Below, piece after piece: positions 1 through 11,492 of a stretch of DNA of 64,000 nt. A program made the position numbers and the translations under genes. Numbering within the stretch: the stretch's first letter is position 1; each line of letters starts with the position of its first letter. The notes beneath the pieces were generated by a model that did no database searches, was not told where the DNA came from, and saw only the letters and a list, made by a program, of their open reading frames with translations. Source of the DNA: Antrihabitans auranticaus (lineage in GTDB: Bacteria > Actinomycetota > Actinomycetes > Mycobacteriales > Mycobacteriaceae); assembly GCF_016481275.1 (NCBI RefSeq), contig NZ_JAEMNW010000003.1:62001-126000 (forward strand). Reading direction: 5' to 3'.

Positions 1-22
1 AATAGTTAGTGCATTAACTATT
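1..22. promoter_or_regulatory. Perfect palindrome at left edge, possible operator
   Basis: Two 8-bp arms, AATAGTTA and TAACTATT, surround a 6-bp spacer (GTGCAT). The element is AT-rich in a GC-rich sequence and has neither a GC-rich stem nor a T-tract, so it looks more like a regulator-binding site than a terminator. It lies beyond the end of hsaB and probably serves a gene outside the window to the left. The regulator is unknown. Confidence 0.4.
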
Positions 23-43
23 AACGTGGCAACCGTCACGAAA

Positions 44-90
44 GTGCACTTGTCGTCGCGTTTACTCGACCGATGCGACGACAGGTGCAC
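44..90 (-). terminator. Long hairpin after hsaB, probable operon terminator
   Basis: Sixteen-base arms at 44-59 and 75-90 (GTGCACTTGTCGTCGC against its near-exact complement, one T-G wobble) enclose a 15-nt loop. On the minus strand it starts 29 bases after the hsaB stop codon, where the hsaADCB message should end. There is no clear U-tract, as is common for actinobacterial terminators, so an RNA-stability role is also possible. Confidence 0.6.
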
Positions 91-118
91 ACTCGGCGGG
101 ATGCGGACGCCCCGAGTG

Positions 119-3639
<3,521 letters not shown>

Positions 3640-3685
3640 TGGACACTCCTGTCTGTCTGCGTCTGTTCATTCTCCTTTCAGAGAC

Positions 3686-3699
3686 TAGAACACGTTCCC
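3686..3699 (-). promoter_or_regulatory. KstR operator of hsaADCB
   Basis: TAGAACACGTTCCC matches the known KstR palindrome (TAGAAC-N2-GTTCTA) at 12 of 14 positions. It lies 47 bp upstream of hsaA in the divergent hsaA-kshA promoter region. The kstR gene itself is in the window at 25316-25966. Confidence 0.8.
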
Positions 3700-3768
3700 A
3701 TTTGTGTCGAGCACACTGCAAAAGTCCTGGCCACGTCGAGCGTTACGGAACCGAGCAACCGATTCGAC

Positions 3769-3816
3769 TAGCGCAAACGGTGGGTTTTTTGTAACGTGTT
3801 CTAGTAGCGCAAACGG
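3769..3816 (+). repeat. 12-bp direct repeat bracketing the kshA KstR box
   Basis: TAGCGCAAACGG occurs exactly at 3769-3780 and again at 3805-3816, 36 bp apart, with the KstR box between the copies. The second copy lies 14 bp before the kshA start codon. It may be a duplicated binding site for a second regulator or a remnant of a local duplication. Confidence 0.75.
3790..3803 (+). promoter_or_regulatory. KstR operator of kshA
   Basis: TGTAACGTGTTCTA keeps the AAC-N2-GTTCTA core of the KstR consensus. It sits 27 bp upstream of the kshA ATG and about 90 bp from the hsaA box, so each divergent promoter appears to have its own operator. Confidence 0.8.
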
Positions 3817-3830
3817 AGCAGGGAGGTCGC

Positions 3831-4982
3831 ATGACGCGAGTTCGCGAGATTGACGTCGGCAGTACCCCGAGCAGATTCGCCCGCGGGTGGCACTGCCTCG
3901 GCTTGGAGCGCGACTTCCTCGACGGTAAACCGCACGGTGTCGAAGCGTTCGGAACCAAGCTCGTCGTCTTTGCAGACAGCCAGAACAAGCTGCACGTTCT
4001 CGACTCGTACTGCCGGCACATGGGTGGCGACTTGAGCGAGGGCTCGGTCAAGGGCGACTCGGTCGCGTGCCCGTTTCACGACTGGCGCTGGGGCGGCAAC
4101 GGCAAGTGCAGCGCGATTCCGTATGCCCGCCGGGTTCCGCCACTCGCGCGGACTCGGTCGTGGATCACCCTGCAGGAGAACAAGCAGCTCTTCGTGTGGC
4201 ACGACGTCGAGGGCAATCCCCCGCCCGACGACGTGATCATCCCGAGACTGCCCGAGGTGTTCTCCGACGACTGGACCGACTGGACGTGGAACACGCTCCT
4301 CGTCGAGGGCTCCAACTGCCGCGAGATCATCGACAACGTGGTCGACATGGCGCACTTCTTCTACGTGCACTACGGGTTTCCGAAGTACTTCAAGAACGTC
4401 TTCGAAGGCCACGTTGCGACGCAGTACCTGCAGAACCACGGCCGCCCGGACGTGAAGAGCATGGGCACGCAGTACGGAAACTCGGTCCTCGACTCGGAGG
4501 CGTCGTACTTCGGTCCGTCGTACATGATCAACTGGCTGCACAACGACTACAGCGGGTACAAGGCCGAGAGCGTTCTCATCAACTGCCACTACCCGATTAC
4601 GCACAACTCGTTCATGTTGCAGTGGGGTGTCTCCGTCGAGAAACCGAAGGGCTTGGACGACGCGACGAGCGAGAAGCTGGCCCGCAAATTCACCCAGGGT
4701 GTCACCATGGGGTTCGAACAGGACGTTGCGATCTGGAAGCACAAGACCAAGATCGACAATCCGCTGCTGTGCGACGAGGACGGTCCGGTGTATCAGCTGC
4801 GTCGTTGGTACGACCAGTTCTACGTCGACGCCGCCGACGTCACGGAGAAGATGACCGGGCGGTTCGAGTTCGAGATCGACACAACGCGAGCCATCGAGGC
4901 ATGGCAGCGCGAAGTCGACGAGAACCTTGCCCGTCAGCACGAGGAAACCGAAGCGGAGTCCGACAACCGGGCCGGGGTGTAG
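3831..4982 (+). CDS. kshA: KshA, 3-ketosteroid 9-alpha-hydroxylase oxygenase
   Basis: Terminal Rieske oxygenase that 9-alpha-hydroxylates 3-ketosteroids. Together with KstD this opens ring B. The 383 residues carry Rieske ligands Cys61, His63, Cys80 and His83 (CRHMGG...CPFH). The mononuclear iron ligands are probably His175, His180 (DMAHFFYVH) and Asp298 (FEQDVAIW). The ATG is preceded by GGGAGG. No reductase (kshB) gene is in the window, so electrons must come from a partner encoded elsewhere. The KstR box upstream predicts repression without steroid. Confidence 0.95.
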   Translation: MTRVREIDVGSTPSRFARGWHCLGLERDFLDGKPHGVEAFGTKLVVFADSQNKLHVLDSYCRHMGGDLSEGSVKGDSVACPFHDWRWGGNGKCSAIPYARRVPPLARTRSWITLQENKQLFVWHDVEGNPPPDDVIIPRLPEVFSDDWTDWTWNTLLVEGSNCREIIDNVVDMAHFFYVHYGFPKYFKNVFEGHVATQYLQNHGRPDVKSMGTQYGNSVLDSEASYFGPSYMINWLHNDYSGYKAESVLINCHYPITHNSFMLQWGVSVEKPKGLDDATSEKLARKFTQGVTMGFEQDVAIWKHKTKIDNPLLCDEDGPVYQLRRWYDQFYVDAADVTEKMTGRFEFEIDTTRAIEAWQREVDENLARQHEETEAESDNRAGV

Positions 4983-4984
4983 AC

Positions 4985-5323
4985 GTGGACGCGTCGGGCT
5001 GGGCGAAAGCGCCGGACTTCAGCGGCAACGCCGCCCGGGCCGAGGCCGTCCGCTCCCAGACCCTGGTCGACAAACACACCTATCTCGAAGACGGGATGAC
5101 CCCCGTCTCGTGTGGTCAGTGCGGGACAGAAGTGCTCGTCCGCAAGAACAGCGTCAAGCACACCAGCATTCAATGGACAACCGATCCGGCCAGTTCGTGC
5201 CCGGAGTTTGCGAACACGAACGGCGGTCGCCCGGTCGGGATGTCGTGTCCGCAACTGCGGCGCAGCATCGACCACGCGGTCCTCGAGGGCATGGTCCACA
5301 TACTCGACAGAGAGGCACCGTGA
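4985..5323 (+). CDS. Four-cysteine small protein downstream of kshA
   Basis: A 112-residue protein starting at a GTG two bases after the kshA stop. It has four cysteines (Cys43 and Cys46 in CGQC, Cys72, Cys88) that could hold zinc or an Fe-S cluster, with no signal peptide or membrane segment. M. tuberculosis also carries a small uncharacterised gene (Rv3527) directly after kshA, so linkage to KshA seems to be kept. A role in assembling or stabilising the oxygenase is only inference. Function unknown. Confidence 0.75.
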   Translation: MDASGWAKAPDFSGNAARAEAVRSQTLVDKHTYLEDGMTPVSCGQCGTEVLVRKNSVKHTSIQWTTDPASSCPEFANTNGGRPVGMSCPQLRRSIDHAVLEGMVHILDREAP

Positions 5324-5355
5324 GCGAGCGAACAACAGGCACCGTGAGCGAGCGA
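5313..5355 (+). repeat. 24-bp tandem duplication spanning two GTG starts
   Basis: A 19-bp sequence beginning AGGCACCGTGAGCG is repeated exactly at 5313-5331 and 5337-5355, period 24 bp. Each copy holds an in-frame GTG (5320 and 5344), so the duplication inserted eight codons at the start of the downstream hydrolase gene. Confidence 0.85.
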
Positions 5356-6300
5356 TTTGTCCAGACGAACGGCATTACCCTGCACGTCACCGAACTCGGA
5401 TCCGGAAAGCCCGTGGTGTTCTGCCACGGCTTCCCGCACACGTCGTTCGTGTGGCATCGCCAGCTGGAAGCAGTAGCGGCGGCCGGGTACCACGCGATCG
5501 CACCCGACCTGCGCGGTTACGGACGCAGCAGCGCCCCCGACGACGTCAGCGCATATTCGAACGCCGAAAGCGTTGCCGACCTGCTCGGATTGCTCGACGA
5601 CATCGGTGCGGAGAAGGCCGTGTTCGTCGGCCTCGACTTCGGCGCGGTGCTCGTGTGGGAGCTCGCCCTACGCGCGCACGAGCGGGTCGAGGCTGTGATC
5701 GTCTGCAACAACCCCTATCTCGGTCGCGCGCCACGACGGCCGAGCGACATGTGGCGTCGAATCGCGGAGAAGCACTTCCTGCATTTGCACTACTTCCAAG
5801 AGCCGGGCGTGGCAGACAAGGAACTCGCGGAAGATCCTCGCGACTTTCTTGCCCGGGTGTACTACGCACTGAGCGGCGACTATCACTATCTCGATGTCTG
5901 GAAACACCCGTCGGAAGGCACCGGCTATCTCGACGCTCTCCCGAAAGCGCCACCGCTGCCCTGGAAGTGGCTATCAGTAGATGAGTTCGACATCCTTGCA
6001 ACAGAATTCGAGCGAACTGGGTTCACCGGCGGACTCAGTTGGTACCGCGCACTAGACGTCAACTGGGAGTTGACCGAGCACTTGACCGACACGAAAGTCG
6101 AGGTGCCGGCATTCTTCCTCTGGGGCGAACGGGACTGCGACATGGAGGGTTTCAGTGGTCCCGATCCGATCGGCGCGATGCGCACGAAGGTTCCGGATCT
6201 GCGCGAGGTCGTGATGATTCCCGGTGCAGGGCATCTTGTGCAAATGGAACGTAGCGACGAGGTCAGCAAGCATCTCCTCGAATTCTTGAGTGCGCTGTGA
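5320..6300 (+). CDS. Epoxide-hydrolase-like alpha/beta hydrolase
   Basis: A 326-residue alpha/beta hydrolase with epoxide hydrolase marks: HGFP at 36-39, an aspartate nucleophile (Asp106 in GLDFG) instead of serine, lid segments HYFQEPGVAD and GLSWYRALD with the expected tyrosines, and GAGHLVQME near the end for the catalytic histidine. The substrate is unknown; a steroid-derived epoxide or lactone is possible given the location. The GTG at 5320 overlaps the preceding stop codon and has AGAGAGG just upstream; the second in-frame GTG at 5344 is an alternative start. It overlaps the next gene by 4 bases, indicating an operon. Confidence 0.85.
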   Translation: MSERTTGTVSERFVQTNGITLHVTELGSGKPVVFCHGFPHTSFVWHRQLEAVAAAGYHAIAPDLRGYGRSSAPDDVSAYSNAESVADLLGLLDDIGAEKAVFVGLDFGAVLVWELALRAHERVEAVIVCNNPYLGRAPRRPSDMWRRIAEKHFLHLHYFQEPGVADKELAEDPRDFLARVYYALSGDYHYLDVWKHPSEGTGYLDALPKAPPLPWKWLSVDEFDILATEFERTGFTGGLSWYRALDVNWELTEHLTDTKVEVPAFFLWGERDCDMEGFSGPDPIGAMRTKVPDLREVVMIPGAGHLVQMERSDEVSKHLLEFLSAL

Positions 6301-7151
6301 AGGGGAAGATTGCACTCGTCACCGGCGCCAGTCGTGGCATCGGAAAGGGCATCGCGCTCGAACTGGGTGCAGCGGGTGCGACCGTGTACGTCACGGCACG
6401 CAGCGTCGAGGCAGGACGGTTGCCGGGGACGGTCGGTGGCACGGCCGCCGAGATCGATGCCTTGGGCGGAACCGGCATACCACTGCCCTGCGATCACAGC
6501 GACGACGACGCGGTGGCTGCCGTCTTCGAGCGGATTCGTACCGAGTCGGGTCGGCTCGACGTGCTGGTCAACAACGTCTACAACAGTCCGGCGGCGGCGC
6601 GCTGGCTCGGGAAACCGTTCTGGAAAGTCCCCGTCAAAGCGTGGGACGAGACCTTCGACATCGGAGTGCGGTCCCACTACGCCGCGTCCGTGCTGGCGGC
6701 GCCCCTGATGATCGAGCGCGGTAGCGGCCTGATCGTCAACATCTCCTCACCAGGCGCAGTCCGCCGGATGCACAATGTCGTCTACGGCGTCGGCAAAACC
6801 GCGGTCGACCGCATGACCGCCGACATGGCACACGACCTCGTCGGCACAGGAGTTTCGGTCGTGTCGCTCTGGCCAGGAATCGTCAACACCGAACTACTGC
6901 AGATGGTGCCGCGCGGTCAAGACGGCCGCCGCGTCGTAACACTTCCCGGTGAAGGCGAGTTCGACCTCGACAAGGCAGAGTCGCCGCGATTCGTCGGTCG
7001 GGCGGTTGTGGCTTTGGCCCAGGATTCTGAGGTTGGCGCACGGTCCGGGCGGGCATGGCCCGTCGGCGAGTTGGCCGACGATTACGGGTTCACCGACGTC
7101 GACGGCAGAGTTCCTGGTTCCCGAAAGTACAAGTCAACGACCGACGTGTAG
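6297..7151 (+). CDS. Short-chain dehydrogenase/reductase
   Basis: A classical SDR of 284 residues. It has a cofactor loop TGASRGIG at 9-16, serine 150/151 (NISSPG) and the catalytic YxxxK pair Tyr163/Lys167 (YGVGK). The segment NNVYNSPAAARW and the long substrate loop resemble the DHRS1-like group. It probably oxidises or reduces a hydroxyl or keto group using NAD(P). It starts at a GTG overlapping the hydrolase stop codon (GTGA), so it is co-translated with the epoxide hydrolase. The substrate is not predictable. Confidence 0.85.
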   Translation: MKGKIALVTGASRGIGKGIALELGAAGATVYVTARSVEAGRLPGTVGGTAAEIDALGGTGIPLPCDHSDDDAVAAVFERIRTESGRLDVLVNNVYNSPAAARWLGKPFWKVPVKAWDETFDIGVRSHYAASVLAAPLMIERGSGLIVNISSPGAVRRMHNVVYGVGKTAVDRMTADMAHDLVGTGVSVVSLWPGIVNTELLQMVPRGQDGRRVVTLPGEGEFDLDKAESPRFVGRAVVALAQDSEVGARSGRAWPVGELADDYGFTDVDGRVPGSRKYKSTTDV

Positions 7152-7167
7152 CGGGAAACTGGTGATC

Positions 7168-7563
7168 ATGAGCATCACCGGCCTGTCCCCCTACCTCTAC
7201 TACGAAGAAGCCGACGCGGCGTTGCGCTGGCTCGAACGGGTCCTCGGTTTCGGTCCGGCGAAGCGCTGGCTCGACCCCGACGGGGTCCTACAGGAGGCCG
7301 ACATCGACGTCGGCAACGCACACATCAGCATCAGTGCACGTGCGCCGGGTCCCGATGACGGTCGCGGGGCACTGCTGATCGTGCACGTCGACGACATAGA
7401 TGCCAGGCATAGGCGGGCGGTCGAGGAAGCCGGCGTACCGGTCAGCAATATCGAGAGACAGCCGTACGGTCCGCAGTCGTTCAACGTCACCGACCCGTGG
7501 GGTTACAAGTGGTACGTCTGGGAGGGCGAGGTCTCCCCTGCGCCGGGGTGGACGGAGGCATAA
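7168..7563 (+). CDS. VOC-family (glyoxalase-like) protein
   Basis: A 131-residue single-domain vicinal-oxygen-chelate protein (YYEEADAALRWLERVLGF near the start, VTDPWGYKWYVWEGE near the end). Members of this fold include glyoxalases, isomerases, dioxygenases and resistance proteins, so the reaction is open. I chose the ATG at 7168; a GTG at 7162 is an alternative. It lies 16 bases after the SDR gene and is followed by a strong terminator, so it is the last gene of the kshA unit. Confidence 0.75.
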   Translation: MSITGLSPYLYYEEADAALRWLERVLGFGPAKRWLDPDGVLQEADIDVGNAHISISARAPGPDDGRGALLIVHVDDIDARHRRAVEEAGVPVSNIERQPYGPQSFNVTDPWGYKWYVWEGEVSPAPGWTEA

Positions 7564-7565
7564 AA

Positions 7566-7597
7566 AAACGACCCACGGCGTGTGCCGCGGGTCGTTT
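7566..7597. terminator. Bidirectional intrinsic terminator between VOC gene and rpf
   Basis: Fourteen-base arms (7566-7579 and 7584-7597, one A-C mismatch) enclose a GTGT loop. An A-run lies on the left side and TTT on the right, giving U-tracts for both directions. It separates the convergent kshA unit and rpf. Confidence 0.85.
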
Positions 7598-7611
7598 CTC
7601 TTACGACTGGA

Positions 7612-8617
<1,006 letters not shown>

Positions 8618-9649
8618 TTATGAGACAGCGGCCTCGCGCTGCAATTCGAGTGCGATATCGATGAGCTGGTCCTCTTGCCCGCCGACCAGCTTGCGGGCAC
8701 CTGCCCGGACCAGCATTTCGGCCGACGACACCCCATACCGCTCGGCCTGGCGCTCGGCATGCTTGAGGAAGCTCGAGTACACGCCCGCGTAGCCCATCAT
8801 CAGGGCCTGCCGGTCGAGCAGACACTCCTGCGGCATGACCGGGCGGACCACGTCCTCGGCGGCATCAGCGATCTTGAAGAAGTCGATTCCGGTCTTGATA
8901 CCGAGTTTGTCGCAGACTCCGACGAACGCTTCGACTGGCGTATTGCCTGCGCCTGCTCCGAATCGGCGGGTACTTCCGTCGATCTGCTTGGCACCGCCAC
9001 GCACGGCGCAGATGGAATTCGCAACGGCGAGGTCCAGGTTCTCGTGGCCGTGGAAGCCGACCTGCGCGTCGTCACCGAGTTCCGCGACGATTGCTGCCAC
9101 GCGATCGGTGACCTGCTCGAGAACCAGTGCGCCGGCCGAGTCGACTACGTACACACACTGGCAGCCCGCATCGGCCATGATCCGGGCCTGCTTGGCGAGA
9201 TTCTCCGGCGGCTGGGTGTGGGCCATCATCAGGAACCCGACCGTCTCCAGTCCGCGTTCACGCGCGAGCCCGAAGTGCTGGATCGACACGTCTGCCTCTG
9301 TGCAGTGCGTGGCGATTCGGCAGATCGACGCACCGTTGTCCTGCGCGATCATGATGTCTTCTTTGACTCCGACACCGGGCAGCATGAGAAACGCGATCTT
9401 GGCGTTCTTGGCCGTCTTCGCGGCGATGGAAATCAGATCCTGCTCAGGCGTCTTCGAGAAGCCGTAGTTGAACGACGACCCGCCAAGCCCGTCACCGTGC
9501 GTGACCTCGATGACCGGCACACCGGACTCGTCGAGCGCGGCGACGATGTTCGCGACGTCGTCGGCGGTGAACTGGTGCCGCTTGTGGTGACTGCCGTCTC
9601 GCAGGGACGTATCGGTGATGCGAATGTCGAGTTGATCCGAGAAAGCCAT
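8618..9649 (-). CDS. hsaF: HsaF, 4-hydroxy-2-oxoacid aldolase
   Basis: Cleaves 4-hydroxy-2-oxohexanoate to pyruvate and propanal. The aldehyde is passed to HsaG in a channelling complex. The 343 residues form a DmpG/BphI-type TIM barrel with metal ligands Asp18, His200 and His202 ([15 protein letters not shown]) and catalytic His21, plus the C-terminal communication domain. It is the last gene of hsaEGF. A long reading frame opposite to hsaF-hsaG is a codon-bias shadow. Confidence 0.94.
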   Translation of the reverse strand: MAFSDQLDIRITDTSLRDGSHHKRHQFTADDVANIVAALDESGVPVIEVTHGDGLGGSSFNYGFSKTPEQDLISIAAKTAKNAKIAFLMLPGVGVKEDIMIAQDNGASICRIATHCTEADVSIQHFGLARERGLETVGFLMMAHTQPPENLAKQARIMADAGCQCVYVVDSAGALVLEQVTDRVAAIVAELGDDAQVGFHGHENLDLAVANSICAVRGGAKQIDGSTRRFGAGAGNTPVEAFVGVCDKLGIKTGIDFFKIADAAEDVVRPVMPQECLLDRQALMMGYAGVYSSFLKHAERQAERYGVSSAEMLVRAGARKLVGGQEDQLIDIALELQREAAVS

Positions 9650-9658
9650 GATTACCCC

Positions 9659-10561
9659 TTACACCCGCGCCGAAAGAATTTGCTTTGCGACCTCTGCGCC
9701 GACCTTTGCGGCGGCCGCGGTCATGATGTCGAGATTGCCCGCGTACGGCGGCAAATAGTCACCTGCCCCTTCGACTTCGACGAAGATCGACACCTTCGCG
9801 AGCCCGCCGGAGACCATCGACGGCGGATCGAATTGCGGGTCGTTGAGCAGGCGATAGCCGGGCACGTATTCCTGAATATCAGCAACCATTGCGCGGACCG
9901 ACGCCGTAATTGCGTCCTGATCCGCATCCTCGGGAACGGCGCAGAAAATGGTGTCGCGCATGATCATCGGCGGATCCGCCGGGTTCAGCACAATGATCGC
10001 CTTACCGCGTGCCGCACCGCCGATCGTCTCGACGCCGCGGGAGGTCGTCTTCGTGAACTCGTCGATATTGGCGCGCGTACCGGGACCAGCGGAAACCGAG
10101 GCGACGGACGCAACGATCTCGGCGTACGACACCTCGACCACTCGCGAGACAGCAGCGACCATCGGGATCGTCGCCTGACCGCCGCACGTGATCATGTTGA
10201 CGTTGGGCGCGTCGAGGTGGGCACCGAGGTTCACAGGCGGCACCACCGCCGGACCGACCGCGGCCGGCGTCAGGTCGATCGCCCGGATTCCCGCGTCGGC
10301 GTACTTCTGCGCCGCCGCCCTATGGACGTATGCCGACGTGGCCTCGAAGACGAGGTCCGGCTTCTCCGCCTGCGCGAGCAGCCAGTCGACGCCCTCGGCG
10401 GATGTCTCGAGGCCCAGCTTGCGGGCGCGCGCGAGGCCGTCGCTGTCCGGATCGATGCCGATCATCCAGCGGGGTTCCAGCACGTCGGACCGCTGCAGCT
10501 TGTAGAGCAGGTCGGTGCTGATGTTGCCGGAGCCGACGATTGCGACGCTTGCTTTTGCCAT
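9659..10561 (-). CDS. hsaG: HsaG, acylating propionaldehyde dehydrogenase
   Basis: Oxidises propanal from HsaF to propionyl-CoA with NAD and CoA. The 300 residues have an N-terminal nucleotide-binding motif GSGNIS at 10-15 and the catalytic Cys126 (ITCGGQAT), as in the BphJ/DmpF family. The start is the ATG at 10561 ([13 protein letters not shown]); the longer frame to 10732 runs back into hsaE and is not family-like. It lies 10 bases after hsaE. Confidence 0.94.
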   Translation of the reverse strand: MAKASVAIVGSGNISTDLLYKLQRSDVLEPRWMIGIDPDSDGLARARKLGLETSAEGVDWLLAQAEKPDLVFEATSAYVHRAAAQKYADAGIRAIDLTPAAVGPAVVPPVNLGAHLDAPNVNMITCGGQATIPMVAAVSRVVEVSYAEIVASVASVSAGPGTRANIDEFTKTTSRGVETIGGAARGKAIIVLNPADPPMIMRDTIFCAVPEDADQDAITASVRAMVADIQEYVPGYRLLNDPQFDPPSMVSGGLAKVSIFVEVEGAGDYLPPYAGNLDIMTAAAAKVGAEVAKQILSARV

Positions 10562-10571
10562 CTGGAATCTC

Positions 10572-11357
10572 CTATACGAACTGCAGCGAGACTGTGCCGA
10601 GGCCGGTGAAGTCGGCATGAAAGTTGTCGCCCGGACGGGCGTCGATCGCGCGGGTGCACGATCCGGGCAGGACGATGTCGCCGGCTTTGAGTCGCACACC
10701 AAAGCTTGCGACTTTGCGGGCGAGCCACGCAACAGCTATCACCGGATCGCCGAGGACCGCGTCGCTGCGACCCTTCGCGACCACCTCGCCGTTACGAGTC
10801 AGTACGGCGTCGATGTTCTTGATATCGATGTCGCCGGGCGCGACCCGCTCGTCGCCGAGCACGTAACCGGCAGACGACGCGTTATCGGAAATTGTGTCGG
10901 GCAACTTGATCTTCCAGTCGCTGATCCGGCTGTCGATCAATTCGATGGACGGTGCAAATGCGGTCGTCGCTGCGAGTACGTCGGCTTCGGTGCAGTCCTC
11001 GCCCGGCAGGTCCGCGCCGAGCACGAACCCGACTTCGACCTCCACCCGCGGAAAGCAATACTTCGCCGCGGGCACAGGCTCGCGCTGCGAGACCCCCATG
11101 TCTTCGAGCAGATGCCCGTAATCGGGTTCGTCGACGCCCATCATCTGCTGCATCGCCTTCGACGACAGCCCGACCTTGTGGCCGACGACCCGCGCACCTG
11201 CGTCGAGTCGGCGCCTGATGTTGATCAGTTGAATTTCGTATGCGTCGACGACGTCGATGCCGTCGTAGGTCCCCGTAAGCGGCTCGATCGGCGACCGGTC
11301 TTGCTCGGCGACCCAGAGCCGCTCGGCTATCTCGTTACGGAGTTGCGTCGACAACAT
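10572..11357 (-). CDS. hsaE: HsaE, 2-hydroxypenta-2,4-dienoate hydratase
   Basis: Hydrates the dienoate released by HsaD to 4-hydroxy-2-oxohexanoate, the substrate of HsaF. The 261 residues belong to the fumarylacetoacetate-hydrolase-like hydratase family ([39 protein letters not shown]). It is the first gene of hsaEGF and diverges from kstD, with a KstR box 40 bp upstream. Confidence 0.94.
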   Translation of the reverse strand: MLSTQLRNEIAERLWVAEQDRSPIEPLTGTYDGIDVVDAYEIQLINIRRRLDAGARVVGHKVGLSSKAMQQMMGVDEPDYGHLLEDMGVSQREPVPAAKYCFPRVEVEVGFVLGADLPGEDCTEADVLAATTAFAPSIELIDSRISDWKIKLPDTISDNASSAGYVLGDERVAPGDIDIKNIDAVLTRNGEVVAKGRSDAVLGDPVIAVAWLARKVASFGVRLKAGDIVLPGSCTRAIDARPGDNFHADFTGLGTVSLQFV

Positions 11358-11397
11358 CCCAGGTCCTTCCCGCTACCTGCATCAATCTCGATCAAAC

Positions 11398-11411
11398 TGG
11401 AACACGTTCTA
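11398..11411 (-). promoter_or_regulatory. KstR operator of hsaEGF
   Basis: TGGAACACGTTCTA matches the KstR palindrome at 13 of 14 positions. It lies 40 bp upstream of hsaE, inside the 135-bp divergent hsaE-kstD region. Confidence 0.82.
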
Positions 11412-11477
11412 GGTAGAACCTTACCGCGAGTTTTAGGGTTTCTTCACACAATGAATGGACCGACAGGCCCCTCATTC

Positions 11478-11491
11478 TATAACGTGTTCTA
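11478..11491 (+). promoter_or_regulatory. KstR operator abutting kstD start
   Basis: TATAACGTGTTCTA keeps the AAC-N2-GTTCTA core. Only one base separates it from the ATG of kstD at 11493, so it overlaps where a ribosome-binding site would be. This suggests a leaderless or nearly leaderless kstD mRNA. Confidence 0.8.
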
Positions 11492-11492
11492 C

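Noticed and set aside
8675-10609. 644-codon plus-strand reading frame opposite hsaF and hsaG
   Set aside because: It runs antisense to two clear genes with catalytic residues in place. Its product is Arg/Asp/Val-rich without any domain, which is typical for high-GC shadow frames.
11451-11492. Upstream ATG of kstD as the true start
   Set aside because: It would place the KstR box within the coding region and add residues (NGPTGPSFYNVFY) not expected in the family. It remains a minor alternative.
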